DNA of 64,000 nucleotides from the NCBI GenBank assembly GCA_047967505.1, contig CM106539.1; one strand, 5' to 3'. A program made the position numbers and the translations under genes. The notes beneath the pieces are model-generated. The model was not told where the DNA came from, made no database searches, and was given only the letters and a program-made list of their open reading frames with translations. Each line of letters begins with the position of its first letter. The first letter of the stretch is position 1. Below, one piece after another: positions 35,805 through 47,214 of the stretch. The DNA comes from Dipteris shenzhenensis (lineage: Eukaryota; Polypodiophyta; Polypodiopsida; Gleicheniales).

Positions 35805-35806
35805 AA
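35576..35806. repeat. Microsatellite cluster: (GTGCGT)n, (ATGC)n, (AC)n, T/G runs, (GA)n
   Basis: Five different simple repeats lie within 230 bp, ending with about 20 GA units. Confidence 0.95.
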
Positions 35807-36338
35807 TTTCTGTGGATTGATATTTAATTCATACTTTTATGAGCAACTCATCAAGAAACCCTTTCAAAGTTTCTAATTTGGAAGCTGCGTTGCCAATATA
35901 TACAAGGTTTGCGGGTTGTCTCACCACAAGGACCTAATTTTTGCCCCCCTTCAAAAGAACCAAAATAGCATGTGCTACAATTGAATGTCAATCACCTGAT
36001 TGCTATTTTGCAGGGACGTGGATAGATATCTTCCTGAATTTAAACAAAGGGATATTATGGTCTAACCTTCGCAGGTGAGGCTTTAGGTGGAGAGAAAAGC
36101 TGCACAACAGTGCTAGGGCTTGATTCTCGTCGAGAAACTGGCATAGTACGAGGGGGGGTGCTTCTATGTGCTGTTTTGAATCTTATTATGCGCCGAATAG
36201 ACCTGGGAAGCATAAGGCCGATTCTATTGGAATCCATGAGGATCACCACTCCAAAAATTATGAGCAACCTGCACAATCAAGCAACAGACCCCTGCTTAAG
36301 GAATATTCAAACCCATTCTGTCTGAAGGGACACAAAGG

Positions 36339-36377
<39 letters not shown>

Positions 36378-36589
36378 AAAAAGGAGTCACCTCACAGCAT
36401 ATTGCTTACGTTATCAGTATAGGTTTGGAGTCATCTCGCAGCATATCATGGCAACTCGTGAAGAGCAACTGTACTCTTGGATGCTTGGTTTGAGTCACAG
36501 AGATATCACTTTATTTCACACGGCAGGTAACAGATAGTGGAGAGAAGTGGTCTTACGAGGATTTACAAAGCTCAAATCAATTTATGCAT
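35807..36589. other. Spacer with a (CT)n run
   Basis: A (CT)n microsatellite lies at about 36,341-36,375. No gene recognised. Confidence 0.4.
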
Positions 36590-36717
36590 AGCTCAAATCA
36601 ATACCTACTACTATTTGAAAGCTTACAAAATCAAACCCATTGTCATAATGAACAGCTCAAATCAATACCTACTTCTATTTGAAAGCTTACAAAATCAAAC
36701 CCATTGTCATAATGAAC
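36590..36717. repeat. 64-bp tandem duplication
   Basis: AGCTCAAATCAATACCTACT..CATAATGAAC is repeated at 36,590 and 36,654 with one substitution. A shorter related AGCTCAAATCAAT lies just upstream. Confidence 0.9.
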
Positions 36718-37830
36718 ACACCTTATTTTACCTTTTACATGGTAATGAAGCCCATGGCCCAAGGTTACCACAAATTCCGCACCAGCATTATCTAGAAGTA
36801 AGTCGCCCTAAGCATGCTGGTGCCCAAGGCCCAAGGCCCAAGGCAAATGATCTCAAATCCATGATCAAATCTTTAGGTGCGTAGCGTGTTACGTGCGACA
36901 TTTGGAAGAATTTTGTTTCCAAAATTCTGAGGTGCGAGCTTATAAAAAAGGAGAGAAAAGGAGCTGAGAAAGGGCACGAGAAGAGGATGAGAGAGGGATG
37001 AGAAAGGCTGAGACTCGAGAGGGAGGGAGGACTGACAATCAAAGGGGGCTGAGTCTTGAGCAAGGTAAGGGGCAAAGGGGGGCCGGGGCTGACAGAGGCT
37101 GACAGATGGGGAAAAGGGAATGAGAAACGGGAGAGATTGCTGAGTGTAGGCTGAGAGCGGGCCAGGGGTTGAGAGAGGGCTGAGTAAGGGCTAAGTTAAG
37201 GGCCTGACAGTGGTGAGAGAGGCAAGGCTCAAGAGCTCCAACAGACCCGAGCGCAGAACGAGTGCCAGGGCCCAGGCGGGGTAGTGCCGCACGATGGTGG
37301 TATCATCCAGGTGAGTTTTAGGGAGAAAAATCAATGCATTTAACAATTCAAAGCATTCCAAAAATCCCTTAACGCTTCAACTGGCACCTATCCATTATGA
37401 GTACACTTGCTCAAATCACACAATGAAGACATTCTAGGGCCATTTTATCAGCTGAGATGTGATTTGCAGCTCTATGCCTACCAAGTAAGAAAAAGTCTCC
37501 CATTTCAAAGACACTCAAGATCCACTCTTTTTGGTGCTGCAACCTTCTCTGTGATAACGTGAAACTGCACTTCTATGCACTTTGTTCTTGCTTAAAACAC
37601 AGTATTTGGGCCAAAAAACTCTCAATAGAAACCTTAACCAAATACCTTTATAACTGCCTCATACTGTGCCTTATCAACAAAGAGCGATGAAACTCATTGA
37701 AGTAAAGGAAGCCAGGAAGGAGGAGGCCTCAGATACTCCAGTATTTTCTTAGCTCACAATGAATCTTCCTTCACTGCTCCGTTAAATGAATTACCTTATA
37801 GACTGCATAGGCTATGTCAAGCCTAAATAT
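36718..37830. other. Purine-rich spacer and downstream flank of copia element
   Basis: 36,940-37,250 is G/A-rich with many GGCTGAGAG-like words. 37.3-37.8 kb may contain the decayed RNase H and 3' end of the minus-strand copia element that follows. Confidence 0.35.
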
Positions 37831-39790
37831 ATAACACTCCTCCACAAGCTGTCTCTATAAAGTGGCATCCACTCAACCTGAAGCATACGCAATCATCTTA
37901 TCTTTGGCATCAAGGGGAGTTTTCAGATGCTCGGAACTTTCCATGTTAAACCTCTTCAAAATATCTTTCAAAGATTTAAACTGTGAGAGAGTGTTCTTGT
38001 CATCAGTCCAACATCTGTCAATTCAGATGACCTACACGAACCACTTTTAAAACCTGCAACAAGTGCATCATTGTTCCAATGATGAGTATATCGTCCACAT
38101 AAACTACCAGAAGCACCATATCTTCAATATTCCTCAGGTACTGAAGATTTGGATCTGCAAAACTAACTGGTTTGCAGAAAATGCTGGTCAATCTTGGAGA
38201 ACAGGCCTTTGTGCCAGCTTCAAGCCTTAAATAGCTTTCTTTAGCTTGCACACTAATTATTCCTGCGCTCTGCCTACAAAGCCCTCTCGCTGCTCAACAT
38301 AGACTTCTTGTTCCTCTCAACTTGGCTGTGACATTGTGCTACCAGCCTTGCTTTGACTTCTGAATTTTAGAGTCCTTTTTAGTCCTGTATATCCTGTTTG
38401 CGCCAATAGCATTTTTACCTTGTGGTAACATACGCAACTCCCAAGTGTTGTTCTTCATAATTGAATTATGGTCACACTCCATGGCAAAGTGCTGTTCTGC
38501 GCATTGAACTGCTTGAGGCTCTTGCCTCCCTGGCATCTCTCCCATACAAGTTGCATTGAACTTTTGAAGTATATGTCTAGATGAATCCAGGAACATGCCC
38601 AAACTCATCCTCTAAAAATACAACACATAGTGCAGTTTCAATCTCATGAACTTTTGAAGTAATTTGAGTACTTATCGAGCTTCTCCATTCTCTCGGCCAT
38701 TTCACTGGTTGCCTATAGAACTTCCTTCACTAGTGAATTTTCCATAAGATCCGAATACACACCGGATGTTAAAGGGAAACTCTCATCCTCAAGCTTCTTC
38801 CTCCCTTTATCAACTGGCTTGGGCTATTGTACCTGTATCTTTGGCTGTCCATCCTCCTCTTACACCTAAAGAGTAACTGCTTGCTGTTTTGCTTTTCCAG
38901 CCTGAAGAGAGTCATTATCATCATTTCTAATGATTATGAGTTTCCTCCCCTCCATCCTATATATAATTAATATGCAAGTTGACTACACAACAAAAAATCA
39001 TGCATTTGATAGAATTTACATCCAACTTTCTTCTCTTCTGATTTGGACCATGCATACAAGCTGTGCAACCAAACACGCTCAAAATAAGCTTTGTACATGT
39101 GAATGCCTCCTCCGGTGTTCTGCCTTTGACAGCCATGTATTAGAACTCAAGACCTTAATCCTTTTTTCGGTTTGATACAATACATCTGCCCTGTGTGCCA
39201 TTGTATACACCCAGGTCGTCCAAGACAATTCATCATTTAAACTGATGAACCAAAGATTTAGTCTCAAAGGGTCCCACTATTTCCATATGCACATAGACAT
39301 CTCTTGCTCCTTGTGACTGGCCTTTTGAAAATGGGTCCAAAAGTTGTTTCCCATAACGACAAGCTTGACAAATCTGTTGCAAGTATCACATTGCCAAGCT
39401 TTCAAAATTCATATGACCATATCTCATGTGCCAAAGAAAAACCTCGTCTTATTATCTGCATAAATCATTGCATTTGCCAGTGGCACAATTGTGCAAATTT
39501 CAATACCTCACTCTAAAAACTGCCTTCAAATTATTTGCTCTGTACAAAATGAAGGATTCCTTATCAATGAACTCCACTTTCAACTGTTGATCTGAAATCT
39601 GATTTTAAGGCAATAAATTCAAGTGGGGTTCAGGTACATAGCACACATTAAAATACATTTCAAGTCCCCATTTGCAAAACATATGGGAATATTATCGATT
39701 CCCTTTACAAGTAGTTTTCAATATTCCATCTAGACTTCTAGATTGCACCAAATAAATGTTCCTATCTAGATCATTAAATTAGTCTTTTAT
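37830..39790 (-). mobile_element. Degraded Ty1/copia element (element G)
   Basis: On the minus strand, from high to low coordinates: a possible protease tail (about 39,720-39,640, DNIPICFANGDLKCI), GAG-pre-integrase (LWHMRYGHMNFESLA, about 39,430), an integrase piece (DVYVHMEIVGPFETKS), the integrase C-terminus (SVFGCTAY, about 39,060), the RT start (AVQCAEQHFAMEC, NNTWEL, KNAIG at 38,500-38,340), the RT catalytic box (LLVVYVDDILIIG, about 38,120-38,080) and the thumb end (LKDILKRFNMES). Integrase before RT proves copia order. Many stops. Its upstream end was hit by the LTR element at 39.85 kb. Confidence 0.85.
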
Positions 39791-39853
39791 GGGTGTCTAT
39801 GGCATGAAGCACTTATATCTGCAACACAGAAATAGGATATGGTACAATTACCA

Positions 39854-40022
39854 TGATAGCGGAAGTGAGAGAGGAAGAGGGAGGAGTGCACACGATATAG
39901 CTACCTGTACACTAAGTGTATTGACAATGAACATGAAGATATACATGTGAACCCCTAAGGGTTAGGGTTAGGGTTTGCCCGTATGCCCTATGTGGATAGT
40001 GCAATTTACACTATCTTTAACA
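39854..40022 (-). repeat. 3' LTR of the non-autonomous element
   Basis: Starts TGATAGCGGAAG and ends CTATCTTTAACA on the plus strand. Contains AGGGTTAGGGTTAGGG, a short telomere-like run. Confidence 0.9.
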
Positions 40023-40033
40023 CCCCCTCTTTA
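40023..40033 (-). promoter_or_regulatory. Polypurine tract (second-strand primer)
   Basis: Reads AAAGAGGGGG on the minus strand, immediately before the LTR. Confidence 0.75.
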
Positions 40034-42045
40034 ATTGCACTGGGTAAGTAGAGGGTGCATATACAAGACCTGTTTGTGAATTTCATTTGGTGCATATGAT
40101 AGCATCCAAAACTGAAAAGAAATCAGAGTAGTATGTGCGTATGTGAGCACAGTGACTACGTAGCGGAAGCATGTACAATGAGTACAACTTATGTGGTCCT
40201 ATACAAGATGTGGATTTTTCCCTCTTAAGTTGCGGGTCATCCTTCGCCTTTGGGAACGAAACCCAAAAGATAGGCCGAAGGAAAAAGGAAGCAAATATGC
40301 AAAAAGTCAAGTCCACCTGGATCAAAAACTAGTCGATCAAAAGATGATTGCGTGTATGGCTGCGTGCTGAACATGTCAAAACTAAACATGTCATGAGTCA
40401 CCGTGGACTGTGCAACTGCTCTGTGGAAGAGGCATCCGGATGTGAGGCTAGTCGATGTTATGATCTGGTAGGTTGTGACATACAAGGGTGTCACCAACCC
40501 AAAAGAACTGACAGCAATGTGCAAGGTATGCTGCAGTAGAACTATAATCTCTGTCAAATGACGCTGCAAAGACCGCATAGTCGGGGTGGACAGAGTGATC
40601 CAGGGGCTGAAAATCCAAGACCGAAGGTGCAGGTATGATACGCTGCTCTACTGAATAAGAGGCCCATAGAACTGACAATGTATGGCAACCTGTCATGAGC
40701 TGAAGGTCGTCGCCACAAAAATAGGACGGAATCAGAATATTATGTCTTTGATTCTCCGGAATTATGGAGATGTTGGACGGAATCAGCCATCATGAGGAAC
40801 GAAGATAGAGGGCTAGCTGGTAAGCTGGTCGCTCAAGTCCTGCTGAGCGTGGTCGAAATGAAGACCGAGTCTATGGGCTTAGTGCTGCAGTTGGCTATAA
40901 ACAAACCTATATGGAGGCATCTTTGCGGCTTGCTTTGGCATCATTTGAAGCCTTGAAGAAGCCTAGCTGCTCGTGTTGGGAGTCTCTTTGCAAGAGAGCT
41001 CATTGTTGGAGGAGGCTACAGGGTTGCGGGACTTTGCGGGTGCCGTTCGGCGCTGTAGTCGTTGCTTGCCAGTCGTCGTCACTGAAGCCATCCATTAGCG
41101 TGTTGTGAAGCTAGGTCGTAGGTCATCGCTGGCGGTGGATGAGTAGTCCCGTATGCAAGTCGTGGCTCTGGAGTTTGCTTGTGCACTCGTTGCTGGAGCC
41201 GGAGCTTGACAGTAGATTGATAAATGCTGGTTTGTGCCGTTGAGACCAGTCTGGCGCTGTTATGGTCTTGCGTGGAGACTTTGGGCTTGCAGCCTGTGTT
41301 GGAGCTCGTGGCTTACAAGCGATGGGAGCTGGTCTCAGTTGCTAAGAGCCCATCGTTGAAGAGGCCGTTGCAGGAGGTACCGAATATAGGTTGTTGTTGT
41401 AAGCCACCCTGGGCACTGTGGAGACTCTTAGCTACTGGTGTTCGGAGTTGATCACGAGTTGTGGGCTAGAGCGCTGCATTCGAAGAGGCGCTATAGAGAG
41501 GAGCTAGTGATGCTCAAAAGTCATTATTGATGTTGTTGCAGAGCATCACGGGTGGCTAGCATGGATGTACTGGCCTTGGCGTTGGAGGCGAGGTCGGAGC
41601 TATGGCGTCTAAGGCCGTTGAAGCTGTGTGGAGCTTAGTTGTAGAAAACTTCTGTTGCAGGTCGCAGCGGAGGCCATCGTTGGGCATTAAAGCCGATCTT
41701 TGGATGGCGTTGTCTGCTGTTACATGAGACACTGCTATAGAAGGCATTTGTTGTTTGGCTGCTAGTCATCGTTGTCTGAGGAGAGGCAAGCCGTCATAGG
41801 AGCTTGTGTTGCAGCCCCTTCGTGCTTGCTGTGTCATTTGGAGGGCTTTTGCTCCTAGCCGGGCTGTTGCTAGAGAGGATAGTAGAGGTCGTTGTTGTCG
41901 ACGGAGAGGCTTGAAGGAGGATTTAGACCTTGTCTCTCTCAAGACCCTTACAAGACCTTACGAAACTCCCCAATCTTTCATAGAATCCTCAAAGAAAATC
42001 ACAGTGAACAGAATTCTTCCAGAGTGTTCAATCTCTCTAAGAAAA

Positions 42046-42057
42046 CACACGATACCA
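42046..42057 (-). promoter_or_regulatory. Primer-binding site
   Basis: TGGTATCGTGTG on the minus strand abuts the LTR. The first seven bases match the usual initiator-Met-tRNA site of plant LTR elements. Confidence 0.7.
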
Positions 42058-42232
42058 TGATAGTGGAAGTGAGAGACGGAGAGAGAGGAGTGCACACGAT
42101 ATAGCTACTTGTACACTAAGGGTATTGACTATGAACATGAAGACATACATGTGAACCCCTTAGGGTCAGGGTTAGGGTTAGGGTTCGCCCCTATGCCCTG
42201 TGTGGATAGTGCAATTTACACTATCTTTAACA
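42058..42232 (-). repeat. 5' LTR of the non-autonomous element
   Basis: Starts TGATAGTGGAAG and ends CTATCTTTAACA. Its telomere-like run is one 6-bp unit longer than in the other LTR. Confidence 0.9.
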
Positions 42233-42237
42233 TACCA

Positions 42238-42898
42238 AAGTGGGATGGTTCACAACCATGCATTGAAGTTTAAGTCTCCGCCACCAAATCCGATAGAAGT
42301 CAAGCCCATACGGCCCTTCATATATCCTCAACCTCCTCACCCACAGAACTTGTGGCATAGGCCTATCTGTTTTTGCCTCTGGCTACATGGCTGCACATGA
42401 ATTCGTTCCATCTCTGCCCCTGCATAACTCCATCTCAATTTGCAGGACTACTCTCACCCATATCTGCTGCTTCTTCCAGCATATTGGAGCCCAATGTCTA
42501 GTCTTCCAACCCACGTGTTAGCATTACAGTACCTCCTCCAACATAAAAAATCTAGAATCACCAATCAGAAAGAAAAAGTCTTTTTGCAATGGCACTTTCA
42601 AGCTTTCTTTCTTTCTTTCTTATGTGGATTCAATGTTGCAAAGATTTACAAGAAGCCATGTGGGTGCACCAATGTATTATACGTTCATAACAGAGAAACA
42701 ATACTTAGAATTCAACAATATTAAAACGTTGACCAATGTGACCAAATAGGATGAAAAATCTTTTTTAACTAATAGCTTTAATGCCAAGCAATACAGCTTT
42801 AATGCAATATTTGACCTTAATAAACTCTCTTACAAATTTGCATTATGATGCATACAAACTCTGGGAATTCGGTAGAACATTTCATCATAGAACAGAAA

Positions 42899-42949
<51 letters not shown>

Positions 42950-43072
42950 AAGGTGCATATCCAATTGTATGTATGTACTTGCATGTCGGTGTATGGACCT
43001 TTTTCTTTTTTGTTAAGGTGGTTGTTGGGAAGGGGGGGGTATATTTTGGATGTTTGGGCAGAAAGGAAGTAC
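42238..43072. other. Intron or 3' flank of the NIPA-like gene with a (GA)n run
   Basis: A long (GA)n microsatellite sits at 42,898-42,946. The last exon of the NIPA-like gene, which should begin by completing a Trp codon, was not found here. Confidence 0.4.
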
Positions 43073-43221
43073 CATCCTATGAACAGAAAGATTCGCCTCA
43101 ATGCTGACACGGGCAATGTCTCACCAAGTACTAGCATCCCTACAAGAACTCCTGTAACTATCGAAGCAACTGCCGCACAAGTCGACACTACAACTGCCCT
43201 CCCTTCCTTTAAACCTTTAGT
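43073..43221 (-). CDS. NIPA-like gene, 149-nt exon
   Basis: Acceptor TTGACAG|ACT and donor GGATG|GTACTT. It encodes [20 protein letters not shown], then [17 protein letters not shown] and LFIG. The VSTCAA(V/I)ASI(V/I)TG...LGE.LP signature is the best-conserved C-terminal block of plant NIPA proteins. It ends two bases into a Trp codon. Confidence 0.9.
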
Positions 43222-45330
43222 CTGTCAACAAGAATTAGTTATCAGCCATCCAAGAGTCTTTTTACGATAAATAGGTCGCTTTTTGATATACGAACACAAA
43301 AATATACCTTTGTAAGCCTAGAATATATCCAATCATTAAAAAATTTTAATATAGGAACACAAAAATGCTTATATATAAATCCAGATGTTGTACAAAGCAA
43401 ATTTTGTAGAATGCTGCTAGCTTACACATTACTAAGCACATAGAAAACTGGAGAAGGCAACAAACAAAAGACAGATGTGAACCTACAAATGAGCCTCAAG
43501 AAGAAAATAGCATTCCTTGACCCAAACATTGTCAATCCTATCTAACATAAAAGTCTGGCGATCTCCCACAAGATGTCACCAGCATCTGTGACTCAATCTG
43601 TACATCATACGTGAAACATCACGAATTGAGCCTACACGTAATACCAGCTATCCCTTGTCAGAATAGGGACTTTTAAAAGCCAGAATAAGTTCCGTTCGGG
43701 ATGCAATTGCAGCTTTGTTTAGCATTAACTAATCAAAGTTTGTCAAAACATGTGGCTAGTTCATCAAAAAAATCAAGTTGAAGTTGTATGGCCTTCAGAC
43801 TTATTTCAAGGGAATTCCAAATCAAGGTTGAATGAGCGCTATCCATCTCCATCATCACATAACTAATGAAAATATCTCATGTCGAGTTTTTCGTTGCAGC
43901 TTGGCATTCAAAGTAAGTGCATATGGTGCAACCACAAAAAGTCTCTACTACACACTGGGTGGAAATGCATGTGGCTAAAATTCAAGGACATTACTATGCC
44001 GCATGTTGCGACTACAGAATTATGGTAACCTGTAAGTTATGCTCATTGGCAGTCATGTTATATGTTACTATGCTACTATATATCTAGATGAATCCAAGAA
44101 GATCCTCTAAAACACAATAGTGTGCAGTTTCAATATCATGATAGTCAGTCAGAAGGTTGAAAACCATGCAAGGACTAGCTACTATGACATTCCCACTGAC
44201 GTTATCAACGCCCAACAGAGAGTGTAGTTTCTGTTGGCACACTGGAGATGAAGGGCAGACTCCACGGTGACAAAGGCTAGGACTAAATGAGAAGGCTAAT
44301 CAAAAAGTAGTCCACATTCTCTTCATTCAAGCTACAACTGCTTGTAAAGACTATGCTAGCATGTTGGTTATGGTCACTAACAATGGTTTGCTGCAACTGT
44401 GGACCAGACTTCCACATACACCAGCTCAGCATGAGACTTGACATAGTCCTATACAACAATCGCCCCATTCGAGGTACTCTCCTTGTGGCATCTCATCCCA
44501 TTCGAGGTACTCGCCACCTCAACATCAAGCCACCACATGCCACCATCGAATACACAGTACAAAGCAGAGTCGTGGATGCCAACAGTAGATCTCATGTATG
44601 TTCGAGAGAAGCTAGGACTCTCAATGAGATCCCAATCAAGCCACACATCTCAGGCAGCTCATGACTCACACATGATGTAGATACAAGACACACGGCATGA
44701 CATGATAAGATCCACTCCCAACGCATGGAGTTTTTTCCTATTCTTTGTAGTAGCTCATTGGGGGTGTCACGTGTGATAGGTACCTCTAGTTCCCACTTGG
44801 GGGGTATACATCCTGTTTTTTCCCATGTAATAAGTACTTAGACTCGAGTTTTCCTATTTTGAATTGGAGGCACTTGTTTGTGGAAATGTATTACATGGCC
44901 CGTCGCTACGGGGGCATGAGAATATTGTGCATCATCAATAACATCAATTTTTATGCGTATTTTTATGTGTTTTCCAAAGTTCAAAGATGAAATAGAAAGT
45001 TCAGAGCTGTAAAAAATTAGTTTTTTGAAAAGAACTCAACAACTAGTCTAACCTTTAAAATACACCTGTGACGATGGTCAAGGCCATTTATGACAGCAGA
45101 GTCAAATCAGAGGTCTCCTTTTTAGCAATAAACAGAAATGTAAGTCACAATTTGATATGACACACCTATGCTTTTCTTAATACTATCTTGACCTAAAGAG
45201 AACAAACTTTACTTGATGGCTTTCAGGATACTATCTTGAAGCTAAGAGAACAAATATGTTGTTACTCGATGTTCTTGATACCATTTTGATCAAAAGGGAG
45301 CATAATTAGAAGTTGTAACGGCAATTCCAC
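43222..45330 (-). other. 2.1 kb intron of the NIPA-like gene
   Basis: Contains unassigned, probably TE-derived sequence at about 44.35-44.95 kb (CCCATTCGAGGTACTC occurs twice, 44,463 and 44,498). No domain recognised. Confidence 0.6.
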
Positions 45331-45463
45331 CTGACAGAAAAATCCACCTGCACTGCAGCAAACACCAGCCAGGATTCCAGCAGGAACACACGTTCTGGAA
45401 TAACCATGATCCGTGAGCATAAATCCCATTCTCGCTGCAACTGCTGCCATTCTGGACCACATC
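45331..45463 (-). CDS. NIPA-like gene, 133-nt exon
   Basis: Acceptor TATCAG|GATG and donor TGTCAG|GTGGAA. It completes the Gly codon, then encodes 44 residues including ARMGFMLTDHGYSR, VPAGILAGVCCSAGGFFCQ. This matches the sixth/seventh helix region (SKMGF...CCS..GFFYQ). Confidence 0.9.
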
Positions 45464-45722
45464 CTGATACATCTGAGACATTCTCTCTAAAAGTAAACAG
45501 ATATTGACTGACTATGCATACTGTTGTTTGTTTTCACACCAAACCAGCAGCTCAAAGAATTATGATAAGAAAAAATAAAACAATTTCAAAGAATATGGAT
45601 AGCAAAACTGAAACAATTTGTGGTTTCCACATGCCACTGCTGGTCTCAGAGAAGACTCTGGGAAATAAGCAGGGCTGAGTCATAAATGTTACTGATCCAG
45701 TTAAGCATCAACATAGGCATAC

Positions 45723-45781
45723 CCAAAACAAGCGCCTGCTTCCATCCCAGCAACCACTTCTTCTATCACCCCAGTTTGAGT
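45723..45781 (-). CDS. NIPA-like gene, 59-nt exon
   Basis: Acceptor ATTGCAG|ACT and donor TTTTGG|GTATGC. It encodes TQTGVIEEVVAGMEAGACF plus two bases of the next Gly codon. The VIEEVV.GxE(A/S)G..FG block is typical of the family. The introns on either side are 113 nt and 259 nt. Confidence 0.8.
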
Positions 45782-45894
45782 CTGCAATATAACAATTGTG
45801 GGAAAGGCTCTAGAACAATGAAATAACATTCAACTTATTTAATTAGGAAAACAAGCATTCTATTATGTGCTTCAGGCATAGGTTAGAGCAATAC

Positions 45895-45981
45895 AGCAGA
45901 GGAAGGTGCCAGGATAGAAGCAGCATGCTCAACAGTTCGATGACTGCCTTTCTGTGCACGAGCCCACCAATCAAGGGTTCC
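45895..45981 (-). CDS. NIPA-like gene, probable linker exon
   Basis: Acceptor ACTACAG|GGA and donor GCT|GTATTG bound 87 nt, phase 0 at both ends. It encodes TLDWWARAQKGSHRTVE. It aligns only loosely with the NAWLHIFKRQRREQE-type cytosolic linker of the family, so it is supported mostly by phase and position. Confidence 0.5.
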
Positions 45982-46449
45982 CTGTAGTTGAAGCTTTCAG
46001 AATATTAAAAGAAATAATGATCACACTCCTGCAGAGCATCACTTTAAACAATTCATACCTGTGAACATTTGCAATGATGGAGAGGTGTTTTTCTTCTGTT
46101 CACAGACTTACCCATAACCATACTAATCAGAGATGCATAAAAGATTTCCCCACACATGCTATAACCATGTGATGTCCTATTCAGGACATAGGAACAGAAA
46201 TGAGAGAGAGAGAGAGAGAGAGAGAGTTATATTCAAAACGTCAACTAGAGGCTATGAGACCAAATGATAAGTACAACTGATCCATGGTATATCTCGGCAT
46301 GGATAAAACATTGTATGGCCCGAAGCAAGCAGCTCCACACATCAGAGATGGAGTGACTAGAGTGTCAAACAGTCATAGCTTCACTTCTAAAGCTGAACAT
46401 GTGCACAATGTTTCTCTAGGGCAGCCAGGGCCGCAAACCCCCATGTGAG
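45982..46449 (-). other. Intron sequence with a (GA)n run
   Basis: (GA)n microsatellite at 46,203-46,227. An open minus frame near 46,060-46,190 ends at a donor-like CACAG|GTATG but does not resemble NIPA proteins. Confidence 0.4.
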
Positions 46450-47205
46450 TCTAGGATCGGCAGCCCTTGTCGTGGAAAACTTGGATGTAGAGAAAGTCAC
46501 CCCTGGATATACATATGATGATACTCACTCCAACATATTGCCCTAGTATATGAACGGTGGTGCAGAGTTGGCTATCCCCTTAGCAAAGGTATTAAAGATC
46601 ACTACCTTGGTCTTCCCATGGTTCACCATGAGGTCCCTCTCCAAGCAAAACCCTATAAGGCATCAAGGTTTGACGAAAATCCCTAGGGAGAATCAAAGAT
46701 GAGCAAGGAAGAATCAAAGATGAGCACAATATCATAGGCATATAATAAGACTAGGATCTCAATACTCTTGACAACGGTGCTCTTGGTCCTCCAAACCTAT
46801 CTATGAAGTCAGAGACCTCATCAATGTACAATCCAAACAGTGTTGGTGAAAGGGAGCAGCCCTGTTTCACTCCATTAGTGCTATAATTACATCAAACATC
46901 CCACCTAGAGCTGGTACCCTGCCAGTCACCGACTCATATAGTGTGAGAATCTCCCCCATCTCCAATTGTACTTCTATATCATGGAGCCGTCGCATCAGCT
47001 CGGCTTGTCGGACTGTGTCAAAGGCTTTGCAAAATACCACAAAGCAACAATAAACCCTCCATCTCTGTACCCTCCTCAACGATGGCATGTAAAGTGAAAA
47101 TGCAGTCGAGTGTCGAGTATCCTTGCCTAAAGCCGGCCTATCCAACTGCCCTATGTCCATGGCACTTGGTCCACCTACTCAACTCATGTTCTAGGGTTGA
47201 AACCA
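46450..47205 (-). pseudogene. LINE reverse transcriptase fragment
   Basis: The minus strand reads GFRQGYSTLDCIFTLHAIVE, CKAFDTVRQAELM, ILTLYESVTGRV, then (other frames) DEVSDFIDRF-like and LVLLYAYDIVLI. This is the non-LTR RT order (FR.G.ST.D.IF.L, F.KAFD.V.., Y.DD). The catalytic box reads YAYD where YADD is usual, so one Asp is lost. It lies inside the NIPA-like intron, abutting a copia element at about 47,210. Confidence 0.75.
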
Positions 47206-47214
47206 AAGATCTTG

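Larger units (their letters stand above)
39849..42237 (-). mobile_element. Structurally complete non-autonomous LTR retrotransposon with TSD
   Basis: Two direct LTRs of 169 bp (39,854-40,022) and 175 bp (42,058-42,232) begin TG and end CA on the plus strand. They are flanked by the 5-bp target duplication TACCA (39,849-39,853 and 42,233-42,237). On the minus strand TGGTATCGTGTG directly follows the 42-kb LTR (primer site resembling initiator Met-tRNA), and AAAGAGGGGG directly precedes the 40-kb LTR (polypurine tract). So transcription ran right to left. The ~2.0 kb interior, GC-richer than its surroundings, has no gag or pol motif I can recognise. It is larger than typical TRIMs and smaller than typical LARDs. 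LTR identity is roughly 90% by eye, so it is not recent. Confidence 0.9.

Noticed and set aside
39960-42180. Interstitial telomere array
   Set aside because: Only three or four AGGGTT units, located inside both LTRs of one element; not a telomere remnant.
46050-46190. Additional NIPA exon ending at CACAG|GTATG on the minus strand
   Set aside because: Phase would fit the next exon, but the encoded SLISMVMGKSVNRRK stretch is not the hydrophobic segment expected there.
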